A DNA stretch of 64,000 bases from Algoriphagus sediminis. GTDB lineage: Bacteria; Bacteroidota; Bacteroidia; Cytophagales; Cyclobacteriaceae. The stretch is from assembly GCF_030403435.1 (NCBI RefSeq), contig NZ_JAUEPH010000002.1, positions 124,001 to 188,000 of the forward strand. The letters are read 5' to 3'. Both the position numbers and the translations under genes were made by a program. The notes under the pieces are model-generated. The model had not been told where the DNA came from and did no database searches. It worked only from the letters and a program-made list of their open reading frames with translations. Positions within the stretch are counted from its first letter, which is position 1. Each line of letters starts with the position of its first letter. Positions 1 to 6,144 of the stretch are shown here, piece after piece.

Positions 1-165
1 TATTACAAAATAGACAAGGATCGGGAAGGAATTGAGGGCTCGGGATTAGGACTAGCCATAGTAAAGAAAATTCTTTCCATTCACGGCTCACAAATCAGCA
101 CTCAATCTGATTCCAAGACTTTCACCGAATTTTCATTTGAATTGCCGGTTCGGCAATTGGCTTGA
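1..165 (+). CDS. Sensor histidine kinase, C-terminal fragment
   Basis: Only the last 54 codons are inside the window; the start lies upstream. The fragment carries the G2 box of the HATPase_c fold (GSGLGLAIVKK at fragment residues 13-23) followed by the usual strand-rich end of the kinase ATP-binding domain. It would phosphorylate a partner response regulator, but neither sensor domain nor regulator is visible here. It is followed by a hairpin terminator and converges with the DM13 operon, so it is probably not part of that operon. Confidence 0.85.
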   Translation, partial: YYKIDKDREGIEGSGLGLAIVKKILSIHGSQISTQSDSKTFTEFSFELPVRQLA

Positions 166-185
166 GGTTAAAAAGATTTGGGCAG

Positions 186-218
186 AAAAAAAGCTGTAAT
201 TCAATTACAGCTTTTTTT
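186..218. terminator. Bidirectional intrinsic terminator
   Basis: A GCTGTAATT/AATTACAGC stem is flanked by an A-run on the left and a T-run on the right. It can end the histidine kinase transcript on the plus strand and the DM13 operon on the minus strand. Confidence 0.8.
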
Positions 219-234
219 GGTCTGAAGGTCTCGC

Positions 235-690
235 TTAATCCATGAGAGTAAATCCAAAAGGAATAGCTGCTGCGCCGCACCAGATGATTCCATGGGTAAA
301 CTTCGAATCAGGCTCACCTGACAATTTAAAGAAATGCTCTCCAGCTTGGTCAACCACAGATATAAGTTCGAAACTACTGGATTCATTCAGATCAAGACTT
401 GATGAAGTAGAAAGGTAAACCGTGACTGTTCCCGTGCTGAATTTTGTGGTAAAGTCTTCGGTTAGTCGCAGAAAAAAATCTCCCGCATCGTCTCTTACTA
501 CCTGTACCATTCCCCTTGTGTTGGTACTGCTTTGAGCGGTGAGCTCCCCTCCACGTAATATTTCGAAGTTAGCCACTTCTGCTTCTACATCAGGAGCCTT
601 ATCAGGCTTCATATCCGCAGAATCACTACAGGAAGTGAATGCGATTATTATTAAGGCAAAGAGGAGTGATATTTTAAACATTGTTTTCAT
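235..690 (-). CDS. DM13-domain lipoprotein (distal copy)
   Basis: A 151-residue predicted lipoprotein. It has a short hydrophobic signal peptide ending in the lipobox FTSC, with Cys21 as the lipidated residue. The rest matches the DM13 pattern: a TGTVTVYLSTS strand near residues 87-96, a G-E-H-F-F-K-L stretch, and the terminal W137-C138 followed by PFG. DM13 is a predicted redox/electron-transfer domain whose tryptophan-cysteine pair is nearly invariant; that role is proposed from the family and has not been shown here. It is last in a four-gene minus-strand unit, 11 bp after the Crp-type regulator. It is a paralogue of the first gene of the unit (2224-2673). The start is the first ATG; an internal ATG three codons later is also possible. 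Confidence 0.8.
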   Translation of the reverse strand: MKTMFKISLLFALIIIAFTSCSDSADMKPDKAPDVEAEVANFEILRGGELTAQSSTNTRGMVQVVRDDAGDFFLRLTEDFTTKFSTGTVTVYLSTSSSLDLNESSSFELISVVDQAGEHFFKLSGEPDSKFTHGIIWCGAAAIPFGFTLMD

Positions 691-701
691 GATAGATAGC
701 T

Positions 702-1328
702 TTAAAAGGTGTCCAGATTTCTGAAAAGGATTCTGTTTCTACTGTAAGTGATCTGCCCTTGTTTTTTGAGCTTTGAGAAAGTCTGAGTCACAGTTTGGCG
801 GCTAGTGTCGGTGTATTTAGCCCATTCCTGATGAGTCAGGTTAATTTTAAGTAAGGTTTCATCTCCATATTTTACCCCGATCCTTTGCGCCAGATCTTTC
901 ATATAATATCGGATTCGAGTCTCAGACTCCATGGAAATTACCCTTTCATATCGGGCTAAGTTTTCCTTGGCGTCCTGTGCGAGATGATTCATGATTTGTT
1001 GAATCCACTGTTCAGGAAGTGTAGAAATACAAGCAATCTTTTCGATTTCTGTATTGTCCTGAAGAGCTATTGCAAATGAGCTGTTGAGAACATTTCGGTC
1101 CTCTTTGAACGTCTTCTCTCCAAAGATTTGTCCCGGTGATATGATTCTGATAATCGTGCTCTCGCCGGAAGGCAAAACCCGCTGAAGTTTTACCGTGCCT
1201 GACTTAAGCAAATAGAATCCTTTTGAAAGCTCTTTCTGTTTGTAAATCGTTTTGCCTTTTCCATAAGTTGACTCGCAGGAAGTATCTTGATGAGGCCTTG
1301 GGATAAAGGATAATACCGATGAATACAT
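702..1328 (-). CDS. Crp/Fnr-family transcriptional regulator
   Basis: 208 residues. The N-terminal half is a cyclic-nucleotide-binding-type jelly roll (G-K-G-K-T-I-Y, then F-Y-L-L-K-S-G-T-V-K and G-Q-I-F-G-E). The C-terminal winged helix reads T-H-Q-E-W-A-K-Y near residue 166, then T-S-R-Q-T-V-T as recognition helix. The N-terminal cysteine cluster of Fnr is absent (only one cysteine near residue 18), so oxygen sensing through an Fe-S cluster is unlikely; the ligand is unknown. It sits between the barrel gene (1 bp upstream) and the distal DM13 gene (11 bp downstream), which suggests it controls this unit or reads its redox output. Confidence 0.9.
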   Translation of the reverse strand: MYSSVLSFIPRPHQDTSCESTYGKGKTIYKQKELSKGFYLLKSGTVKLQRVLPSGESTIIRIISPGQIFGEKTFKEDRNVLNSSFAIALQDNTEIEKIACISTLPEQWIQQIMNHLAQDAKENLARYERVISMESETRIRYYMKDLAQRIGVKYGDETLLKINLTHQEWAKYTDTSRQTVTQTFSKLKKQGQITYSRNRILFRNLDTF

Positions 1329-1329
1329 A

Positions 1330-2217
1330 TTAATTTGGTTTTCTTTGATAATAAATGCCTACACTCCAGGTTGGGGCGGAGTAAATATTTCTTCTCGAAT
1401 AGATAAAATCGGCGTAGTTTCGATAGTTTACAGATAGGCTAAAATCCTTGTAAACCGGAACACTTGCGCCAAAACTGAAGCTGGTGTATTCAGTACCGTC
1501 ACCTCTTACGAAGTCTGTCGCTACCAGAACTTCATCTACGGAATTCAGTGCGTTTAACCTTGCATTTACCCAAACCAAATCTGCAATCTGGTAACCGATT
1601 TCAGCACCAATAGCGATTTGGTCAGAGAAGGAAACGTCATCGTATTCCGTTCTGAAATTATAAGCTGCAAAAATGCTCCCATAGAATGGTGCGTTGGGAA
1701 GAGCAAAAGAACTGGCAAGAGTAGTCCAGACATTAAACTCACCATCTCCGGATGGCAAATTGATTTCGTCAAAATCATTGACTGTACTCTTGGCAAAATT
1801 ATTTGCCCGACCTATGGGAATCTCCGGTGCTACCGAAATGGAAAGCGGGAGATATTTCTTCAATAGTGCATGTTTGAATTCAAGCCTAAGGTCTCCGAGT
1901 CCGTTGACAGTTTCGGTAGTCTCAAATCCATTCCAGGTTTGGAGAGGTAAATTTGCGATAATGGTAAATTTCTCCGTCACCCCGTACTCTCCATAAAAGA
2001 CAACTGATTGTTGACTGAATTGGTTTGTTTCCAAAAGCTCACCAGCTAGCGTATAATAATTATCTGATGAGAAAGTCTGAAAACTCAGTTGATAAAAGCC
2101 TTCTCCTTTTGCCTTGGTCCAGCCACTTTGCGCAAAGGAGGTTAATGCCGAAAGAGAAAGAAACAGCCCAAGGAAAAGTACCTTAAGCTGTATCCTTTGT
2201 TTATTTATTCTTTGCAT
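1330..2217 (-). CDS. Outer-membrane beta-barrel protein (transporter-like)
   Basis: 295 residues with a cleavable signal peptide (hydrophobic stretch about residues 12-27, ending S-F-A-Q). The mature part is built of alternating, aromatic-rich beta strands and ends in strands such as W-S-V-G-I-Y-Y, as expected for a small outer-membrane barrel. The pattern resembles the family loosely called transporter or phenol-degradation MetA-type barrels, for which no firm function is known. It lies 6 bp after the proximal DM13 gene and 1 bp before the Crp-type gene, so all are probably on one mRNA. A plausible role is an outer-membrane partner of the two DM13 lipoproteins. Confidence 0.7.
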   Translation of the reverse strand: MQRINKQRIQLKVLFLGLFLSLSALTSFAQSGWTKAKGEGFYQLSFQTFSSDNYYTLAGELLETNQFSQQSVVFYGEYGVTEKFTIIANLPLQTWNGFETTETVNGLGDLRLEFKHALLKKYLPLSISVAPEIPIGRANNFAKSTVNDFDEINLPSGDGEFNVWTTLASSFALPNAPFYGSIFAAYNFRTEYDDVSFSDQIAIGAEIGYQIADLVWVNARLNALNSVDEVLVATDFVRGDGTEYTSFSFGASVPVYKDFSLSVNYRNYADFIYSRRNIYSAPTWSVGIYYQRKPN

Positions 2218-2223
2218 GTTGAC

Positions 2224-2673
2224 TTATTCCAATCTTGCATTCCCAAAAGGAACTCCCACTGAACCACACCATAGAATTACATGTGTGTATGATGCTGTAG
2301 AAGAACCTGCTGGTATTCTGAAGAAGTTTTCACCAGAGTTTCGCACAGGTCCGAGTGGCAATAAATCTGGGTTTCCATTGGCAGGATCTGCCATAAAAGT
2401 ATCTGAGGTTGATAAAAATACCGTCACTGTTCCAGTAGCGAGTGCAGTATTGAAGCCGGGGCCGAACTGAAGAAACTCCGTTCCCTGGGAGTCAGTACCT
2501 AATGCAGCTGTACCTGTTGATCCCGCACCATTTTGATCCACAAAATTTCCTGACCGAAGGACATTCAAAGCACCCATCGGTTCATTTGGATCAACGATAA
2601 TTTCATCTGGATCATCGGAGCATGATACTAGTCCAAAAAAGAAGACGTAAAGGAGGATAGGTAATTTTTTCAT
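2224..2673 (-). CDS. DM13-domain lipoprotein (proximal copy)
   Basis: 149 residues from the ATG at 2673. This start is preferred over an upstream ATG at 2721 because it places a normal signal peptide (M-K-K-L-P-I-L-L) directly before the lipobox VSC, with Cys18 lipidated. An acidic linker follows, then the DM13 pattern: TGTVTVFLSTS, a G-E-N-F-F-R-I strand, and W135-C136 followed by PFG. It is clearly paralogous to the distal copy at 235-690. It is the first gene of the four-gene unit, so the promoter should lie in 2674-2805. There a minus-strand CACATTTG at 2689-2696 differs by one base from the phylum -7 element. Confidence 0.8.
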   Translation of the reverse strand: MKKLPILLYVFFFGLVSCSDDPDEIIVDPNEPMGALNVLRSGNFVDQNGAGSTGTAALGTDSQGTEFLQFGPGFNTALATGTVTVFLSTSDTFMADPANGNPDLLPLGPVRNSGENFFRIPAGSSTASYTHVILWCGSVGVPFGNARLE

Positions 2674-2805
2674 GATTGTTATTGGTTTTGATATGATACA
2701 AATGTGCCGATAGGTTATCACGAAAAAATCACAGAAGATTAAAGCTTTATTAATTTGGAGAATTGTTATTTATTAGAGAGAGAAACAGGATTAAAAGAGA
2801 TCTAA

Positions 2806-3087
2806 ATGATTGATACTCAAAACTTTTTGAAAAAAGATGTATCAGAGCTTAGTGGTTTGGAGCTAAAGGCCTTATGGTGGGATGGGCATGGTGAATGGCA
2901 GAAAGCCCATGATTTGGTAGATGGTCCTTCCAGCCAAAGTGCTGCAAGAGTGCATGCCTATTTACATAGAAAAGAGGGGGATATCTGGAATGCAGATTAC
3001 TGGTACAGAAGAGCAGGAGAGGTGCGGCCGGATCATAGTCTTGATGAAGAATGGGAGGGTTTAGTGGCTCGGTTTTACAAGCACTGA
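2806..3087 (+). CDS. Small conserved hypothetical protein
   Basis: 93 residues, soluble, no signal peptide. The sequence contains L-K-A-L-W-W-D and H-A-Y-L-H-R-K-E-G-D followed by A-D-Y-W-Y-R-R-A-G, a pattern I associate with a widespread uncharacterised family found in many phyla. The A-x-Y-W-Y-R-R-A-G stretch looks like one helix of a TPR/Sel1-like pair. No catalytic motif is visible. The next gene starts about 33 bp downstream, so the two may be cotranscribed. Function unknown. Confidence 0.75.
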   Translation: MIDTQNFLKKDVSELSGLELKALWWDGHGEWQKAHDLVDGPSSQSAARVHAYLHRKEGDIWNADYWYRRAGEVRPDHSLDEEWEGLVARFYKH

Positions 3088-3120
3088 CTAACATTTGGTG
3101 GAAAAGCGGGTTAATTGAGT

Positions 3121-3525
3121 ATGTGGCATTTGATCCTAATTCCCCTTTTTCTTTCCATTTACTCCGATCGTCCAAAAACCCTCGAGGATTTTCGTTGGGA
3201 AAACAGATTACTCATTGTTTTTGATCAGCCGGACTCCTTGAAAAATTTATTTGAGAAACAGAAGGAAGCACTTGAAGAGAGAAGGTTGTTAGTCTTCCAT
3301 TTTAAAAACAGAAAATTGGCAGAAAGCAATTTTCCAGGTGAAGTGCAAGCTGAGTCATTTTTGAAGCTGGGTTCAAATGAGAAGAAGGGTTGGTTTTTGA
3401 TCGGATTGGATGGAGGAGTGAAACGGAAGGAGGAAATTTTACCGCCTCTGGAAAGCATTTTCGCCACCATTGATGCCATGCCTATGCGGCAAAGTGAGAT
3501 CAGAAAGAAGCGAGGATCAGGCTAA
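3121..3525 (+). CDS. DUF4174-domain protein, exported
   Basis: 134 residues from the ATG at 3121 (a TTG two codons earlier is also in frame). A short hydrophobic N-terminus (about residues 1-13) suggests a signal peptide. The body begins L-E-D-F-R-W-E-N-R-L-L-I-V-F, the hallmark of DUF4174, whose predicted fold is thioredoxin-like without the CxxC pair. A later G-W-F-L-I-G-L-D-G-G-V-K-R stretch fits the same family. The substrate and role of this family are unknown. A perfect palindromic terminator follows 30 bp after the stop. Confidence 0.75.
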   Translation: MWHLILIPLFLSIYSDRPKTLEDFRWENRLLIVFDQPDSLKNLFEKQKEALEERRLLVFHFKNRKLAESNFPGEVQAESFLKLGSNEKKGWFLIGLDGGVKRKEEILPPLESIFATIDAMPMRQSEIRKKRGSG

Positions 3526-3554
3526 ATTTCGGAATAATTGGTGAATTACCCTCG

Positions 3555-3580
3555 AAAAATACCCAGTACTGGGTATTTTT
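3555..3580. terminator. Palindromic intrinsic terminator
   Basis: A perfect inverted repeat with core ACCCAGTACTGGGT is flanked by an A-run and a T-run. It ends the DUF4174 transcript and would act on either strand. Confidence 0.75.
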
Positions 3581-3631
3581 TCCAACTCTTAGTCTTGCTA
3601 ATTTTAGTTGAGCAATTAAACCAAGGCAAGC

Positions 3632-3883
3632 ATGAAGTTTTATTATTTGTCCACTGTTCCGAATTCAGAATCCAAGTATGAGGTTCATGAGCGAAATTGT
3701 GTTTACAAACCAGAAATGATTGATCTTGTGTATTTGGGTCCATTTAACAGCGGCCAGGAAGCTTTAAGAAAGGCCAGGCTTAGAAACAAATTGGCTGTCA
3801 CCTGTTCATCTTGCTGCACTTCTACCTTCAGACCCAGCTTTACTGTAAAGCAGGTTGGTCAAAAGAACTGTCAGGCAGAATAG
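3632..3883 (+). CDS. Small cysteine-containing hypothetical protein
   Basis: 83 residues, soluble, no export signal. It contains Y-E-V-H-E-R-N-C near residue 23 and C-S-S-C-C at about 63-67, and ends in a lysine-rich tail with one more cysteine. The layout (Y-E-V-H-x3-C, L-G-x-F, A-x-x-x-A, then a Cys triplet) recalls a small uncharacterised family common in Bacteroidota. The clustered cysteines could bind a metal or form disulfides; this is inference. It stands alone between a terminator and tRNA-Pro. Confidence 0.65.
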   Translation: MKFYYLSTVPNSESKYEVHERNCVYKPEMIDLVYLGPFNSGQEALRKARLRNKLAVTCSSCCTSTFRPSFTVKQVGQKNCQAE

Positions 3884-3947
3884 GCTTATATAAATTGCGC
3901 AATACCTTCTGAAAATTCTAAATGAAGTATTAATTTCGTGCCTTCAT

Positions 3948-4022
3948 CGGGGTGTGGCGCAGTCCGGTTAGCGTACACGTCTGGGGGGCGTGTGGTCGCA
4001 GGTTCAAATCCTGTCACCCCGA
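3948..4022 (+). tRNA. tRNA-Pro (anticodon GGG)
   Basis: A complete cloverleaf can be drawn: acceptor CGGGGTG/CACCCCG, D arm GCGC...GCGT, anticodon stem CACGT/GCGTG around the loop CTGGGGG with anticodon GGG, and T arm GCAGG-TTCAAAT-CCTGT. The discriminator is A at 4022. The 3' CCA is not encoded and must be added after transcription. A TTCTG at 3907 and TAATTTCG at 3931, 19 bp apart, are near matches to a Bacteroidota promoter. Confidence 0.95.
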
Positions 4023-4032
4023 CTATTTTCAG

Positions 4033-4061
4033 AAAGCAGTCCAAAGCGGACTGCTTTTTTT
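4033..4061 (+). terminator. Intrinsic terminator after tRNA-Pro
   Basis: A 10-bp stem AAAGCAGTCC/GGACTGCTTT with a 5-base loop is followed by a T-run. Confidence 0.85.
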
Positions 4062-4142
4062 GTAACCAAACTAATCTCCTATAAATTCGGTTTTTCTATA
4101 AGCACAGCTATTGGTGCAAGAATTAATTAATAAAAAATATAA

Positions 4143-5120
4143 ATGGAAGAAGAGAACTTTAGAATAAATATCAATCCGGATTGGATCAGGAAATATCTGG
4201 GAAAAATAGCCTTAGGGATTTTCATCCTTGCAGGAATTTTCTCCAGTGTGAAAACTGTGGGTCCGGAAGAGGAGGGGGTTGTAATTCAACTTGGACAATT
4301 TAATCGAACTGTTCAGCCAGGGTTAAATTTTATAATTCCTTATGGCGTAGAGACAATGTACAAAATCCCAGTTCAGCGTCAATTGAAACAGGAATTCGGT
4401 TTCAGGACAACTCAGGCTGGCATTGAGTCGGAATACAGTACCTCTGGCTTTGGAGAGGAAAGTCTTATGCTTACCGGAGACTTAAACCTAACAGATGTAG
4501 AATGGGTCGTTCAGTACAGAATTACTGATTCCTACAGATACTTGTTCAAAGTAAGAAATGCGGAAAAAACGCTCCGAGACATGTCCGAATCAGTGATGAG
4601 GAAGGTTGTGGGAGATAGAACCGTAAATGAGGTGCTGACCGTAGGAAGGCAAGAGGTGGCTTCAAGTGTAGAAGTTAGACTTCAGGAGCTTTGTGATGAG
4701 TATGAAAATGGTATTCGAATAGATCAGGTGGTGCTTCAGGATGTGAATCCACCTGAGCCGGTGAAACCCTCTTTTAATGCAGTGAATGAAGCGCAGCAAG
4801 AGAGAGAAACTTTAATCAATCAAGCCGAAGCTGAATACAATCGTGTGATTCCACGTGCTCGAGGTGAAGCAGAACAGACTATTCAGCTGGCAGAGGCATT
4901 CGCCTTAAACCGAGTAAATAGAGCCAAGGGTGAAGCGGAACGATTTAATGCCCTTTATGCATCCTATGTAAAAGCGCCAGAGGTGACCAAGCAGAGGATT
5001 TATTTAGAGACCATGGAGAAAGTTTTACCTAAAATCGGAAACAAAATCATTGTGGACGAAAAAGGAAATAATGTACTCCCACTTTTAAATATTGATAAAG
5101 TTAAAACCCCACAGCAATGA
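4143..5120 (+). CDS. hflK: HflK-type SPFH membrane protein
   Basis: 325 residues. One N-terminal transmembrane helix (about residues 19-38) is followed by V-G-P-E-E-E-G-V-V, the start of the SPFH/band-7 domain, then a long alanine/glutamate-rich helical region (A-E-A-E-Y-N-R-V). With HflC it forms a ring in the inner membrane that encloses the FtsH protease and restrains its action on membrane substrates. The stop overlaps the hflC start (ATGA at 5117), indicating translational coupling. Assignment as HflK rather than HflC rests on gene order and the longer N-terminus. Confidence 0.9.
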   Translation: MEEENFRININPDWIRKYLGKIALGIFILAGIFSSVKTVGPEEEGVVIQLGQFNRTVQPGLNFIIPYGVETMYKIPVQRQLKQEFGFRTTQAGIESEYSTSGFGEESLMLTGDLNLTDVEWVVQYRITDSYRYLFKVRNAEKTLRDMSESVMRKVVGDRTVNEVLTVGRQEVASSVEVRLQELCDEYENGIRIDQVVLQDVNPPEPVKPSFNAVNEAQQERETLINQAEAEYNRVIPRARGEAEQTIQLAEAFALNRVNRAKGEAERFNALYASYVKAPEVTKQRIYLETMEKVLPKIGNKIIVDEKGNNVLPLLNIDKVKTPQQ

Positions 5121-6055
5121 ATAAAGGACGAATAATAAGTATCGTGTTAGGGGTAATCGGACTCCTACTTGTTTTCAATAGCTATTTTATTTTGGATGAA
5201 ACCCAACAGGCTATTGTTACTCAATTTGGTAAACCAATAGGAGAGCCAAGGACTTCACCGGGGGTGAATTTCAAAGTTCCTTTTTTGCACAAGGTGCAAT
5301 TCTTTGATAAGAGATATCTGGAATGGGATGGAGATAAAAACCAAGTTCCTACGAAGGATAAGAAATTCATTTTCGTGGATACTTATGCCAGGTGGGAGAT
5401 TACCAATCCATTGCAGTTCTTCATCCGACTTCGGGATGAACGCTCTGCCCAATCCAGACTGGATGATATTCTGGATGGTGAGACGAGAAATGCAATTGCA
5501 AGTAATGATCTTCTGGATGTGGTTCGTTCGACAAATCGTGATCCAGAAGTGACCGAGGAGTTTATGGAGGAGCTTGAAGTGCTAGAGGATATTTCCGTAG
5601 GTCGGGATAAAATCGAGGAGATAATTCTTGAAAAGGCCAATGAACGTACTACCGATTTAGGAGTAAGAATACTTGATTTTCGATTTAAGAGATTGAGCTA
5701 TGTGGATGAAGTTCGGGATCGGGTCTACGATCGAATGATCTCAGAGCGAAATCGAATTGCCGATCAGTTTAGATCGGAGGGTCAGGGGCAGGCTAGAATT
5801 ATTGATGGAAATAGGCAAAGGGATTTGGCTCAAATTCAATCTGAGGCATTTCGTGAGGCGGAAGAGATTAAGGGTAGAGCAGATGCTGAAGCAACAGATA
5901 TCTATGCTTCTGCTTACAACAAAAACCGTCAGTCCATTGAACTTTATAAGTTCCTAAGGACGATGGAAAGTTTCGAAAAATCGATGGATGAGAGCACGAG
6001 TATTGTGCTTTCCACTGACTCTGAGTTTTTCAGGTATTTGAGAAAGTTGAATTAG
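5117..6055 (+). CDS. hflC: HflC-type SPFH membrane protein
   Basis: 312 residues. A single N-terminal membrane helix (about 5-25) leads into L-D-E-T-Q-Q-A-I-V-T-Q-F-G-K-P, the typical HflC entry into the SPFH domain. A long coiled-coil (G-R-A-D-A-E-A-T) follows, and the end reads L-S-T-D-S-E-F-F-R-Y-L, also typical of HflC. It is the partner of HflK in the FtsH-modulating complex. It overlaps hflK by 4 bp and is closed by a strong bidirectional terminator. Confidence 0.92.
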   Translation: MNKGRIISIVLGVIGLLLVFNSYFILDETQQAIVTQFGKPIGEPRTSPGVNFKVPFLHKVQFFDKRYLEWDGDKNQVPTKDKKFIFVDTYARWEITNPLQFFIRLRDERSAQSRLDDILDGETRNAIASNDLLDVVRSTNRDPEVTEEFMEELEVLEDISVGRDKIEEIILEKANERTTDLGVRILDFRFKRLSYVDEVRDRVYDRMISERNRIADQFRSEGQGQARIIDGNRQRDLAQIQSEAFREAEEIKGRADAEATDIYASAYNKNRQSIELYKFLRTMESFEKSMDESTSIVLSTDSEFFRYLRKLN

Positions 6056-6082
6056 TTCTACCCTTGACCGGTCAAAAGTAAG

Positions 6083-6116
6083 AAAGACCCATCGAGCAAA
6101 ATTCGATGGGTCTTTT
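6083..6116. terminator. Bidirectional intrinsic terminator
   Basis: A 13-bp stem AAAGACCCATCGA/TCGATGGGTCTTT with a 7-base loop separates the convergent hflC and FtsX-permease genes. Confidence 0.9.
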
Positions 6117-6144
6117 GTTATTTATAAGTAACCAGCGGTAGGTG

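Noticed and set aside
2674..2805. Crp-type TGTGA site before the DM13 operon
   Set aside because: TGTGA and TGATAA occur on the minus strand, but they are not an inverted repeat with the proper spacing.
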